Assembly: GCA_018292915.2 (NCBI GenBank)
Contig: JACVVK020000085.1
Coordinates: 214,501 to 278,500 of the forward strand
Source: Batillaria attramentaria
Taxonomy: Eukaryota > Mollusca > Gastropoda > Batillariidae
DNA: 64,000 nucleotides
Direction: 5' to 3'
The notes beneath the pieces are model-generated. The model had not been told where the DNA came from, made no database searches, and saw only the letters and a program-made list of their open reading frames with translations. Both the position numbers and the translations under genes were made by a program. Each line of letters begins with the position of its first letter. Position 1 is the first letter of the stretch. Below are positions 48,706 through 59,988 of this stretch, one piece after another.

Positions 48706-49117
48706 CGCATATTTGTGTGATTGTGGTGTGGGAAAGTAAGACAACAAACGATTTTGAACCTTGCACCCTCAAGATCTAGACCCCACTGACAGTTTTTTCT
48801 TTGTAAAGAAGACGAGGGGGAAGTAGGGGGTGGGAGGTGGTATTAACATTCGCCCGAAATAATTTCGAATGTGGTCTTTAAGATCTAGGTCACCGGATCG
48901 ACTTCTGTTTTTTGAAAGAAGGCGAAAGACGGGGGAGAGAAAAGGGAAAAGGAAATGAAACTTTGTTTTATTTTATTATTTAATTTACCTTTCTATCATA
49001 CACATGGGGAGATCGACTGAGTGCACACTTGCACATTATGGGCGCTTGTCTTAATCATGGAAAGAGACGCGTGGGGAAATAAGCGAGAGTATACTACACG
49101 TATTCACGATAAATTTC

Positions 49118-49390
49118 TTGTTTATCGTGAAAATCACATTTGTACAGCTATGCCACAACGTGACATACAAAGACGAGAAGACAGCTGAGTTCAAGACATG
49201 CTCAACTGACGACAGACAGAATAAATTTAACACATTTCTTCTGCGTACAGCAGTGTGGCCAGAAGAGACCGGCCTGCACTCCAAGCTGTACGGTAGCCTG
49301 CAGGATCATCAGAAAACGGCCCACTTCATCGAGACAACCGGCCTGCCAGTGTGACCCCAGCGACCGCAAAGAAGAAGAAGAAGAAGACCA
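49118..49390 (+). pseudogene. 3' end of a second LINE (polyprotein C terminus with AAG-repeat tail)
   Basis: The plus frame ends WPEETGLHSKLYGS, then QKTAHFIETTGLPV and TGA. The pattern of KLYGS, hydrophobics and a terminal ETGL is, as I recall it, common at the end of RT/RNase-H LINE polyproteins in molluscs. An (AAG)n tract at 49368-49387 follows directly, as in LINE 3' tails. About 28 bp around ATGCTCAACTGACGACAGAC also occur near 48207. Confidence 0.45.
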
Positions 49391-50400
49391 TTTTTTTACC
49401 GCGCATAAATTTCTCACGTTTTTTTTCATTTTTTTTTTTACTTTTTTTCGGTTTTGCCCTGCATGCAAAAATCAGGAAAGATTAACAGTGCCTTGACGGC
49501 TCTTACTGCGCAGCGAACACGATATAAACAAAGTGCAGCACTCGCACTAAGACAAGCCACATTTAACTCAACGTACACTAAATTAATTATGATTTTTATG
49601 ATATGATGTAGGAATGTTGCGTGTGTTTCCGTTTCTGTGTGAGTGAGTGCGTGTTGACTGTAAGGCGCCCTGAGCTCCTGCGGGAGGGAGGGCGTCCCTG
49701 AAATACCCATAATTATTATTATTATTATTTTTTTTTTAGTGAGACCATTGGTGCAAAACCCGGAACTTACCTGGCGGGAATTGAGTTAAATATCGTCCTC
49801 TGTTATTACTTTTTTTTTTTTTTTTTTGAAACGCTGCCAGCCCTTATTGTGTTTATAAAAGAAATTCAGTACAATTCAGTTCCATTCCGTACCATTCAAT
49901 ATAAGCTCTATATTGTCCGATAGAGATCAGAAATTATTTCTGTAATATTTTATATAAAACAAGCTTTATATTGCAAATTGTGTACACAGGTGTCATCAGT
50001 ATTGAGAGCACTGACCGACCTTGACCAACAAAGACAGATGTACAAGTACTGCAGTAGTGTATTTAATGTAAAAACCTAGCGAGGCGTGACATGGTGCTAT
50101 ACGCCCGGCGGGTCAGTGACCCGTGTAGTGGTGGCGTTACTGGGGACTGAAGAGATGGAGTCCTCAACACGCATGTTATTCAAGATGGCGGGGATCGCGT
50201 TTTTCCAGTGCTATTTTGATTGGAAAGTTAGAACTAGGTTTGGCGAAAGTCACATGTCTGAAGTATGCATATGTTTGTACATTGTACAACATTTTAAGTT
50301 TCAAGTTTTGTTTTTTGGTTCAGTTTTTTTTTGCTGATGTATAAATGGAACCTTTCTTTTTCACCGTGACAAAGCAATGTAAACAATAGCACAGAGTGTT
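49391..50400. other. Non-coding; SINE-like tail fragment
   Basis: 49640-49735 (GTGTGAGTGAGTGCGTGT, GGCGCCCTGAGCTCC, then an ATT-repeat) looks like the 3' end of a SINE related to family B. Nothing else recognised. Confidence 0.45.
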
Positions 50401-50411
50401 TCCATTATCAA

Positions 50412-50955
50412 GAAAAACTCTATGGATTTTGGTTTGTCTGTGTGAAACTCTATGGATTTTGGTTTGTCTGTGTGAAACTCTATGGATTTTGGTTTGTCTG
50501 TGTGAAACTCAATGGATTTTGGTTTGTCTGTGTGAAACTCTATGGATTTTGGTTTGTCTGTGTGAAACTTTATGGATTTTGGTTTTTCTGTGTGAAACTC
50601 TATGGATTTTGGTTTTTCTGTGTGAAATCTATGGATTTTGGTTTGTCTGTGTGAAATCTATGGATTTTGGTTTGTCTGTGTGAAACTCTATGGATTTTGG
50701 TTTGTCTGTGTGAAACTCTATGGATTTTAGTTTGTCTGTGTGAAACTCTATGGATTTTGGTTTGTCTGTGTGAAACTCTATGGATTTTGGTTTGTCTGTG
50801 TGAAACTCTATGGATTTTGGTTTGTCTGTGTGAAACTCTATGGATTTTGGTTTGTCTGTGGGAAACTCTATGGATTTTGGTTTGTCTGTGTGAAACTCTA
50901 TGGATTTTGGTTTGTCTGTGTGAAACTCTATGGATTTTGGTTTGTCTGTGTGAAC
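50412..50955. repeat. 30-bp minisatellite, about 18 copies
   Basis: Unit CTCTATGGATTTTGGTTTGT + CTGTGTGAAA, copies nearly identical; two copies are one base short near 50626-50660. The unit length is divisible by three, so several frames stay open (decapeptide repeats) without implying coding. Confidence 0.95.
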
Positions 50956-51262
50956 CCAAGCAGCCGTTGTGAACCAGACAAAGACTTTCACAAACATTAC
51001 AACGTGAAGACTATGGATTTTGGTTTGTCTGTGTGAACCCAAGCAGCCGTTATGAACCAGACAAAGACTTTCACAAACATTACAACGTGAAGACTATGGA
51101 TTTTGGTTTGTCTGTGTGAACCCAAGCAGCCGTTATGAACCAGACAAAGACTTTCACAAACATTACAACGTGAAGACTATGGATTTTGGTTTGTCTGTGT
51201 GAACCCAAGCAGCCGTTGTGAACCAGACAAAGACTTTCACAAACATTACAACGTGAAGACGT
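50956..51262. repeat. 83-bp higher-order minisatellite grown from the 30-bp unit
   Basis: Four tandem units, each ending one 30-bp-type copy with AACCCAAGCAGCCGTT and about 45 bp more (GAACCAGACAAAGACTTTCA, ACAAACATTACAACGTGAAG). They differ only by GTTGTG/GTTATG. Confidence 0.93.
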
Positions 51263-51385
51263 GTACAAGTTCGTGTTTCACACACTGATTATCACAGCTT
51301 TACTTTGGAGCAGTCATGGTCGAAACTTAATACTACTGCTGCTACTAATAAACGGTATTTGTAGGGCGTATTTCTTTAGAATAAA

Positions 51386-51564
51386 GGGGAGCCGGGGTGG
51401 CCGAATCAGGTAAAGCATTGGACTTCTAATGCTCGGGTCGTGAGTTCGTATCCCGGCTGGGGCCAAATATTTGTGCTGGCTCTTTCATCGTTGCCCCGTC
51501 TTTGATATCACCCGTATGTGGTGGAAAAGGACAAACCCCCAAATATCCACCCATCCACCCACCC
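51386..51564 (+). repeat. SINE family A with target duplication
   Basis: Full-length copy between TTTAGAATAAA (51375-51385) and TTTACAATAAA (51565-51575). Confidence 0.9.
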
Positions 51565-51575
51565 TTTACAATAAA

Positions 51576-52636
51576 ATTCAATGCGCCGATCACTCACGAC
51601 ACTCACTCACATTTTACAATGATGGACAGACGGACACCGGTGAAACTGTATAGTTACACAGGAAATTACTGGAAGGTTTTGCAAAACAAAAAAACAAACA
51701 AACAAACAAACAAACAAACAAACAACAACAACAACAACAACAAAAAAACAACCCACGAACGTTTTAAGATTGCTGTTTAACCCCCCCCCCCCCCCCCCCG
51801 ATAAAAAACGAGAAAACAAACAACAAAACAAAAAAACCCCAAAACAAACAAACAAACAAACAAACAAACAAACAACAACAAAACGAACAACAAAAAACTT
51901 ACACAAACAACCAAAAGAAAAGACAAAAGAAAACAAAACAAAACACCCCCCCCCCAAAAAAACAACAACAAAAACAAACAAACAAACAAACAAACCAAAA
52001 AACACAACAAAAAACAAAAAACAAACAAACAAAAAAACAAAAACAAAACAAAATAAAAACACAAAAAAACCGACAAAAACAAAAGAGGAACAACAACAAC
52101 AACAGCAGACTAACCCAAACCTTTTGAAGCCGACTAGCACCGGAAACAACCGCGTACATTTCTGACTGCACCCCGAGTACAAGGTTACAGTGACAGCAGA
52201 ACCAACTCGGCCATTGACCTGCCAGTGTGAGGAATAGGTGGCCGGTTTAACAATCACTGTTATTGTTGTTTGTCACGGAGCAATCCCAGCATGCCGCCTT
52301 CTAGTGCGATCAGACGGTAATCTTTTTTTCTCATCACGGTAAACAAGTTGTGCTTGGCTGGTGGTGAGGTACACGATAACAGACTGAGCGTGTCAGGGAA
52401 TTGTGAGGCAGTAAATCTAGAAGCTGCTATGAACAATTTATGGACGACACTGCTGTTGTGTGATCACATGCCTCCACCCCTCCACCTCCTCGCCCCCCCC
52501 CCCCCCTCACGCGCCCATGCTCAGAAGCCCCACCTTCCCGACCCCTCACCCCGGGGCTTACCTTTCCTTTATTTTAGTTCAATACTCGAGTCATGGAATA
52601 TTAATTTTAGAATGGTTCGTGCAGAGAGGTAGTCTG

Positions 52637-52694
<58 letters not shown>

Positions 52695-52783
52695 CGGCCA
52701 GTCTGTGTCACGGTGTGTGTGTGTGTGTGTGTGTGTGAGACGGTGTGTGTGTGTACTGGTGTGTGTGTGCTGGTGTGCTTACT

Positions 52784-52827
<44 letters not shown>

Positions 52828-53540
52828 GTCGTTTGTACAACCAGAGACACACAGATGTCTACTGATGTACGCCTATGTATCTATGTCTCTGGACTGACAC
52901 TGAAGACTTTTCTTTTTTTTTTTTTTTTTTGGGGGGGGGGGGGAACCTCAGTTGCATGCAGGTCCGCTCCAAGCCCCCCCCCCCCCAAAAAAAATAAATA
53001 AAAAAAAATAAATAAAAAAATAAAAATAAAATAAAATAAAATAAAAAATAAATAAAATAAATAATTTTTTTTTCTTTTAACTGGGCTGAGCGTCCCTTCT
53101 TCACAGGTTCTTTTTCTTTTCTTTTCTTTTTAATTGACGACTACATTATTGAAGACTTTCCAAAGACAACGTTACATATCAGCCCTTTGTTAATCCATCA
53201 GTGTCATTCACATGTCCTGTCCACCCTCCCCCTCACTTCCACAGCTCCGGCCAGTCACGCATGGTTACGCCTGACTTGCTGAAATAGAACGACGTGACCA
53301 TCCCTTCGTCATTGGGTTCATAGGTCACGCATGGGGTCACCCTGATGTCTGAGACACCTTGACACGGTCTGTTGAACCTTCAGTGACCCGGGTGCGTTGT
53401 CGGTGCATATCCTCCTACGTAAAATGGGGTTGGTCGGTTGCCTGAGGGTTTCAGGTAACATCCTTCTCCACCTTTCGATGCTCAGTGATTTCAAAGGTAA
53501 GGCAACGAGGCAAATGCCAAATGCCAAATGCCAGATACGA
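51576..53540. other. Non-coding; A/C-rich and GT arrays, SINE remnant
   Basis: AAAC/CAA/C-run sequence 51690-52110, (GT)n 52639-52826 with interruptions, and homopolymers 52910-53060. A strongly diverged minus-strand SINE A body may lie at about 53450-53535. No exon supported. Confidence 0.6.
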
Positions 53541-53732
53541 ATCAGTGGTTACTTGAAGAGGCGAGAAACCTTGACTTAAAGTATTTACTTAAAGTGGTAC
53601 TTGAAGAGGCGAGAAACCTTGACTTAAAGTATTTACTTAAAGTGGTTACTTGAAGAGGCGAGAAACCTTGACTTAAAGTATTTACTTAAAGTGGTTACTT
53701 GAAGAGGCGAGAAACCTTGACTTAAAGTATTT
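53541..53732. repeat. 49-bp minisatellite, four copies
   Basis: Unit ACTTGAAGAGGCGAGAAACC + TTGACTTAAAGTATTTACTT + AAAGTGGTT, nearly perfect. Confidence 0.93.
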
Positions 53733-53744
53733 ATGAATACAAAC

Positions 53745-53925
53745 AGAGGTCACTGGTGGAGTTTTTTTCCTTCTCGTATGTCAGTGGCACCGTTCATTCG
53801 GGCCGATCGACGGGGGTTCTCACCGGGTACTCCGGTTTCCTCCGCCTCTGTTTTGGAAATGTTCAGCCCACCATATTTGAAAAATAAATGCAATTCTAAA
53901 TTCCGAAACTTAAATAGCTGAGTAC
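53745..53925 (+). repeat. SINE family B, copy 3 (truncated at both ends)
   Basis: CTTCTCGTATGTCAGTGGCA, CATTCGGGCCGATCG, CACCGGGTACTCCGG and AATGTTCAGCCCACC match the other copies. Confidence 0.78.
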
Positions 53926-53958
53926 ACATACACTTGATATTCGTGCGTGCGGATAGTA

Positions 53959-54159
53959 GGCAGATTTAGTTGGACTTCGTAAGGAGGACTTCGCTGAGCA
54001 GCGTAACCCATTTACATGTAAATTAGGCTCACGCGGCAAAGGCCGCGAGCTGCTAACGCATTGCGATTAGCTTATGGCACCCGTAACGTGCCTAATTTAC
54101 ATGCAAATGGGTTACGCTGCTGAACGAAGTCCTCCGTACGAAGTCCTACTAAATCTGCC
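53959..54159. mobile_element. 201-bp palindromic MITE with TA flanks
   Basis: Inverted repeats of about 72 bp begin GGCAGATTTAGTTGGACTTC on the left and GGCAGATTTAGTAGGACTTC on the right, continuing through GCAGCGTAACCCATTT and TGTAAATTAGGC. TA at 53957-53958 and 54160-54161 suggests a Tc1/mariner-type mobiliser. Confidence 0.8.
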
Positions 54160-54227
54160 TAATGTACACGAAGTTCAGACGGACACCGTGAACTGACCTG
54201 GAGAGTATATATCCTGCCCACCAGAGG

Positions 54228-54391
54228 GGTGGGTGGGTGTTTGGGAGTTTAACGTCCTTTTCCACCACATCATTATGGATGATATCAAAGACAGGGCAAC
54301 GAGAAATTAAAGGCCAGCACAGATATTTGGCCTCAGCCGGTATCCGAACTCCAGACCCGAGCATTGAAAGTTCAACCAACGCTCTACCATT
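54228..54391 (-). repeat. SINE family A (minus strand) inserted beside another tRNA-derived repeat
   Basis: Flanked by CTGCCCACCAGAGG (54214-54227) and CTGCCCACCAAAGG (54392-54405), a 14-bp duplication with one mismatch. Confidence 0.9.
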
Positions 54392-54399
54392 CTGCCCAC

Positions 54400-54475
54400 C
54401 AAAGGATTCGAACCTGTGTGCCTCAGGGTGCGCAGCGGACGCCTTATAACCACTGGGCCAAATCATAGTCCCCTC
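54400..54475 (-). repeat. tRNA-like head of a third SINE type
   Basis: On the minus strand TTGGCCCAGTGGTTATAAGG (A-box region) and AGGTTCGAATCC (B box) stand 35-40 bp apart. A family A copy has landed directly after it. Confidence 0.55.
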
Positions 54476-54479
54476 GTCC

Positions 54480-55104
54480 AACATTCCCCAGCCCACGGGC
54501 CCAATGTCCTGACTAATCTTGTGGCTTTTGGCATTTCCGGGGTCTATTCGTTCACCACAGGGCACAAGATCCCGGCGAGTGTCTGGCAAGTGACCTTGAC
54601 ATTCAGATAATGAATGGAGTCTGAGATAGACCCACGCTGTATCTGGAAAATGCCCACGTCATCATCGTCTTTTTCTGGACACACCCCTGGTTGGTTGGTT
54701 GTTAGCTGGGTTTAACGTCCCAGGGGGTGGGGATCGGGGGACGGAGGGGGGTGGGGATGGGGTTGGTGGGGATTAACGTGGCTTCAAGTTAAAACTGAAC
54801 AGTCCAGCTGAACACTATTCAAGCCAGTCAGGCTGTCAGATCGGCCACATCCGATGTATCCTTGACTTTGATGGACGAGTCAGTTTCACAGACAGATCCG
54901 GTTCAACTTCAAGTTGATACACTGTCACGTATATAGAGACAATTCAACTTAGCCTAGGTATTGGTATGATTTTGTTGTTGTATGGAATGAGACGGCGATG
55001 AAGGAATGGACATCACCAAGACACGTTGCTAGAACATAAACTGTACAATGTCATGTAAGACTATAATGTCAGTATCTGTATCTGTGTCTGTATCTCTTCA
55101 ATGT
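54480..55104. other. No gene recognised
   Basis: Unique-looking sequence; the word GTTTAACGTCCCAGGGGG near 54710 may be a SINE fragment. Confidence 0.45.
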
Positions 55105-55330
55105 CTGTGCAAAAATCTGTAATTTTACTTGAAACCTTCAGGTCACTAGGAGCCACTTGAAGCCACTACTGCGCAATCTGCAGCAGTCTCGGGCCCACCC
55201 CTTGCGTAATTGTGGCTTGAAGTGGCTCCTACTCAGTGGTAGTGCAGTGGCTTGATTTTTTTTAACACTGAAGTCAGTCTTATAGCGAGCAGGGGGTCAG
55301 TGGAAGGGCTTGGTGTTTTAAGAGTTAAGT
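55105..55330 (+). repeat. Palindromic foldback repeat, copy 2
   Basis: Same arms as the copy at 7110 (AGCCACTTGAAGCCACT and GTGGCTTGAAGTGGCTCCTA), with matching words such as GCAAAAATC, CGGGCC and AGTGCAGTGGCTTG. Confidence 0.75.
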
Positions 55331-55400
55331 GTACGTGCATGTGTCTGTGTCTGTGTTTGTGTCTGTGTCTGTGTCTGTATGTGTGTTTGTATCTGTGTCT

Positions 55401-55556
55401 CGGGGATCCGGAATAGTCGAATGGCAGAGAACTGCCGGGACCGTCAGTGCTCGGGTGTCGGGTTCGAATTCCAGTTTAAAGCCAAACGTTTGACGCTTTT
55501 CGTAAATATCACCCATATTTGGGGAAAAAAAGGACGTTAACCAGTAAACACCCACG
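55401..55556 (+). repeat. SINE family A, old divergent copy
   Basis: GATCCGGAATAGTCGAATGG head, GGGTTCGAATTCC B box and AAGGACGTTAACC body end, then AAACACCCACGC. Clearly older than the other copies. Confidence 0.65.
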
Positions 55557-56155
55557 CAGCTGTGCATAGCTGTGTCCTTCAGTGTAGAGTGCAGACGACA
55601 GCAGGCGTGCATCTACAGCCGCGGGTCGTCAGCAGCGCAGTATAGACAAAGTACAGGTGACCGCTGGTCAAGGACGGACAACTCGTGATGTGCTAGAGGC
55701 CACCGCAGAATGACTGGCAAGCTGCTAAGCATGACCACTGCACAAAGGGGTGTACACAAAATGGCGGGCACCACGAAATCAGCCGAGCTCACGGCAGAAT
55801 GATCTGTGAACATGAAAATGGATAGCAGACTTAGCCCCTTAAAGTAGGTAGGCAGCTTTCGGGATGATGGTCTTTCCCGTAGAATTAATTCATGTATGAA
55901 GTATTTTTGACATTTGAGAATTTTTTTTATCAGAAGGCACACTGGTGGACTGGCCGATATCAAACAAGAAGGCCGGCACCAGCGACCCTGTTTTTAAAGT
56001 TGTTCTGTTAACCTGAACGGCCAAACCCTGTAACTATGAAAAGACTGATTTGCCGGCGGCACTCCGGTCGAGGTGTGAGTGACGAAGGCAATGATGCTAT
56101 GCTGTCTGTTTGTCTGTCTGTCCCAGTCTCTGTCTGTCTCTCTGTCTGCCGGTCT
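55557..56155. other. No gene recognised
   Basis: Unique-looking sequence. Confidence 0.45.
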
Positions 56156-56333
56156 GGGGGAGCCGGGGTGGCCGAATGGTAGAGCGTTGGACTCTCAATG
56201 ACTCGGGTCGTGAGTTCGAATCCCGCCGGCTGGGGCCAAATATTTGTGCTGGCCTTTTTTCTCGTTGCCCCGTCTTTGATATCACCCTTATGTGGTGGAA
56301 AAGGACGTTAAACTCCCAAGCACCCACCCACCC
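56156..56333 (+). repeat. SINE family A within (TCTG)n
   Basis: Full-length copy that splits a TCTG/CTGT microsatellite (56105-56150 and 56334-56368). Confidence 0.88.
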
Positions 56334-56766
56334 TCTCTGTCTGTCTGTCCCTGTCTGTCTGTCTGTCAGGCTGTCCCTGTCCTGTGTCTCGGTCCGGCTC
56401 GCCCTCCACCCGGACTGACACTGTTTAAAAAACTTATATTCGGTCACGCAGTCCGGAGGAAACTCGACCGCGCTAGCTCAATCCGGATCTGCTGTACTTT
56501 TGTGTCATGTCGCAGACAGGAAGATGGAACCTACAGGTCACCTTAGTCAGCCACAGATGCCATCTTTGTTTGTCAAAAGTACAGGGAAATATTTCCGCCT
56601 GCCGCTGCGAGCAATCTGATTGGCTCAGTCAGTGTAGCGTGCCATGCGCAAGGCGTATACGTATGTTACCATGGTTACTCGTATGGGCTGATGACCGACG
56701 GAACTATCGTGACTGACCAGAAAGCAGCGATAATTGTTACTTACCGGTTCAGCATGTGAGGCTCCT

Positions 56767-56996
56767 GCAGGTCACCCCATTTACATGTGTATCCAAATGA
56801 GGCAAGTCACACAGACGTGTATTCAAATAAGGCAGGTCACCTGATGTGTATGCAAATGAGGCAAGTCACCCACATGCGTATTCACATAATTAAGGCAGGT
56901 CACCCAGATGCGTATTCAAATAAGGCAGGTCACCCAGATGTGTATTCAAATGCGGAAGGTCACTCAGATACGTATTCAAATGAAGCAGGTTAGGGA
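56767..56996. repeat. 30-bp minisatellite carrying AGGTCA words
   Basis: About eight imperfect units near GTATTCAAATAAGGCAGGTC + ACCCAGATGC. Most units contain AGGTCA or AAGTCA, and one contains ATGCAAAT. Confidence 0.8.
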
Positions 56997-57189
56997 GCAA
57001 GATAACCGGTATTATTAAAATGAATTTCCCTCGTTTTCGGCCTTGATTTTGTGAAGGATTCTTAAAAATGCACTTGACACCAAACTGAATTCGTGAACTT
57101 GCAAAACTGAACTGACAGGCATGTTTGGTTGGTGTGCCGGAAAATGGCAGACTTGATAGTTGAATGATAGGTGGCTTATTTTTAACCAC

Positions 57190-57525
57190 ATATAATAATA
57201 ATAATAATATTTTTTTATATAGCGCTGTAATCTACTTACAAGGCAGTTCTAAGCGCTAAGAGTACAGGTAAAGGTACAGATAAAAGTCAAGGTTCAGGGC
57301 CAGGGCAACTGCATGTATGGTACTTGATAAGGAGATGGAGAAAGAGGGAGGCAGGTTAGACGGTGCTTTGAGATGAAAACAGGTAGGTTTTTAGATTTGT
57401 TTTGAAGGTTTCGAGGGAGGTTGACTGGCGGAGCGAAAGAGGCAGAAAATTCCAGGCTTTTGGACCAGCGTAGGAGAAGGCTCGAGAGCCAACAGAAGAA
57501 AGTTTAGTACGTGGGCATGTGCAAG
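57190..57525 (-). repeat. Probable SINE/LINE-derived repeat, minus strand
   Basis: Begins with (ATA)n then TTATATAGCGCTGTAATC, and runs as G/A-rich sequence to 57525. The ATT tail plus GCGC-rich start is like the 3' end of invertebrate SINEs read in reverse. The family is not recognised. Confidence 0.4.
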
Positions 57526-57527
57526 CC

Positions 57528-57564
<37 letters not shown>

Positions 57565-58003
57565 CCCTCTCCTAGGGCCGTTACCACTGAGTACGGAACG
57601 TAGTCAGGTCACCATTATTTTCTCCTCCATCTCCGTACAGCACTTCATTACAGGTCACCGACTGACACCAAAACTACCGATCCCCGGGGGGGGGGGGGGG
57701 GGGGGTGAGGCCGTTGCTACTGGGAGCGGGGGGGGGGGAAGGAGGAGGAGGGAGGAGGAGGGAGGGGTTGTGGGGTTGATCAGAACGGAGCAAACAACCG
57801 ACGCCGCGGGATACTACTGAGACCCATACCGCCGGTTTTGATCAGTGTCCGTTTCGTTTCAGTTTATTTCAAGATGGTACATGTATAACCGCGCTCGGGA
57901 AAAACTGAGCGAGAGCCTTTTTATTATTATTATTTTTACCGCAAAGCTGCCAACAATGAAATGAAATGAAATGAAATACACGCCTACTTCTGTGTAACGT
58001 CAT

Positions 58004-58120
58004 GTTTTGATGATGTTGATTCAAGTGACCCGCTGATGATGTTGATTCAAGTGACCCGCTGATGATGTTGATTCAAGTGACCCGCTGATGATGTTGATTC
58101 AAGTGACCCGCTGATGATGT
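58004..58120. repeat. 26-bp minisatellite
   Basis: Four to five perfect units of TGATGATGTTGATTCAAGTG + ACCCGC. Confidence 0.93.
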
Positions 58121-58424
58121 TAATTGGCGTATACGTATTAGTGGCTGTGAACCACTCAGCCTAGCAGAGCCGCTTTAACAGAATAACTGAAAACTGACTC
58201 GTACACGCGCAGCCTGTCTGCCGGGCCAAGGCATAGTGCGGGTTTCCGGCCAGTCAAAACATGTATTACAAACGGTAAGCAAGGGACGGAGCGCCTGAAG
58301 TTGGCCTTGAGTATGTTGTTGTCCGGACACCTGGTGTGTCGGCCTTGAGAGCTATTTGCAGCTCTGTAAGTCAATTTACGTCGCTGTTTCTGCGCTTGGA
58401 GTAGTAGTCAAGTGTACTGTGACG

Positions 58425-58822
58425 GTCGGTGGTCTAGTGGTTAAGAGACTTGTCACCAATGCGAGAGGTCGTGGGTTCGAGTCGTTCTCGGGGCAAAGAA
58501 TTTTTCCTTCTCGTATGTGGCACCGTTCATTCGGGCCGATCGTCGGCCGGGGGTTCTCTCCGGGTACTCCGGCTTCCTCCCCCTCTGCTTTGGAAATGTT
58601 CAGCTCACCAAAATGATTTGAAAGATAAATGCAATTCTAAATTCCGAAATTTGAATAGCTGAGCTGACCCTTCGCACCACGTGATTGTAATGTGTTTATT
58701 TCCAGTGTGTGAGAGAATGCATAGTGATTCACGCGAGCGTGCGTGTTGGGTTCAGTTCGCGGCGCTTTGAGCAGATTCACGAAATTGGGTAAAGCGCCTA
58801 TACAATACTCATTATTATTACT
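58425..58822 (+). repeat. SINE family B, full-length copy 4
   Basis: The only copy with a clear tRNA-derived head: GGTGGTCTAGTGGTTAAGAG (A box) and GTGGGTTCGAGTC (B box). Then the conserved body and the AAGCGCCTATACAATACTC + ATT tail. Confidence 0.85.
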
Positions 58823-58967
58823 GAAAATCGAGTACATCGTGGGGACGTGAGATGCGGAGCAGTAAGTCCGGCAAGGTGTCACGTGTTGTTGTGTGTAGCG
58901 CTGTTTCTGTCAGAGAAGCGCTGTAGATACTCTCTATATAAAATTGTGAATCTCTTTGGCGAGGAGA

Positions 58968-59162
58968 GGGGAGCCGTGATGGCCGAATGGTAGAGCGTTG
59001 GACTTTCAATGCTCGGGTCGTGAGTTCGAATCAGTCCCGGATCATGGGGCCACAGGATTGTGCTGCCCGTTTTCTCGTTTCCCCGTCCGTCTTCAAGTTG
59101 TTATCACCCTTACGTCGTGGCGGGAAACGGGACGTTAAACTCCCGAACACCCACCCACTCTC
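58968..59162 (+). repeat. SINE family A with 10-bp perfect target duplication
   Basis: GGCGAGGAGA occurs at 58958-58967 and 59163-59172 around a full-length but somewhat diverged copy (an extra AGTC in the B-box region). Confidence 0.9.
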
Positions 59163-59470
59163 GGCGAGGAGACTCAGTGAAAACTGTCTGGAGATCTTAC
59201 GACGTCAGTAATTCTCCGACCAATAAATGCTCCACCTACCAGACAGTGCTCGGGTAATGGGGTAGTTGTTACTCTGTCACGTCAGCCTTTATACCTGATG
59301 CCAGGAACAGTGACTGACGCACCTGGAATGGACAAATGTAAGCCGGATATAGTAAGCTAAAGGTCTGGCAGACAAGGAAGTTCCTTTGTCAGCGCGCATG
59401 CGCTAACGACGGTCCTCAAAGTATGTCGGTCGGACGTGAACGACCTTTTCATCTCGCTGGAGAATTCAGG

Positions 59471-59637
59471 GTAGGTCGGTGGGTGTTTAGGGGTTTAACG
59501 TCCTTTCCCACCACATACGGGTGATCAGTATCAATGATGAAAAAGCCAGCACAAATAGTTGGCCCCAGCCGGGATACGAACTCACGACCCGAGCATTAGA
59601 AGTCCAACGCTCTACCATTCGGCCAATCCGGCTCCCG
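59471..59637 (-). repeat. SINE family A (minus strand) with 12-bp perfect target duplication
   Basis: GGAGAATTCAGG at 59459-59470 and 59638-59649. Confidence 0.93.
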
Positions 59638-59649
59638 GGAGAATTCAGG

Positions 59650-59950
59650 CATGTCTGGATTAGAAAACATGATGCAAGAGAAAGACAGTACTTTGACAGA
59701 TGACAATAGAACCAAAGTCGTTTACACTGACAAAGAACGAGAGTTGTTTATTGAAAAGAAGACACACTGAGAACAGGAAACATTCGCCATATAAGCTGAA
59801 CAAACAAACCAAACAAGACAGCTAAACAACCAGCTCCCAGTAACCAGTCAAACAAACCCAACCAGCCACCCAACCAAATCCAAAAAGCCATCTACCCACA
59901 TACCCAACCGATCGAACAACCAACCAAACAAGCAGCTAAACAACCCACTC

Positions 59951-59988
<38 letters not shown>

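Noticed and set aside
50396..51042. Decapeptide-repeat frames (HRQTKIHRVS on minus, CLCETLWILV on plus)
   Set aside because: The 30-bp unit is a multiple of three, so several frames are automatically open; no gene structure flanks it.
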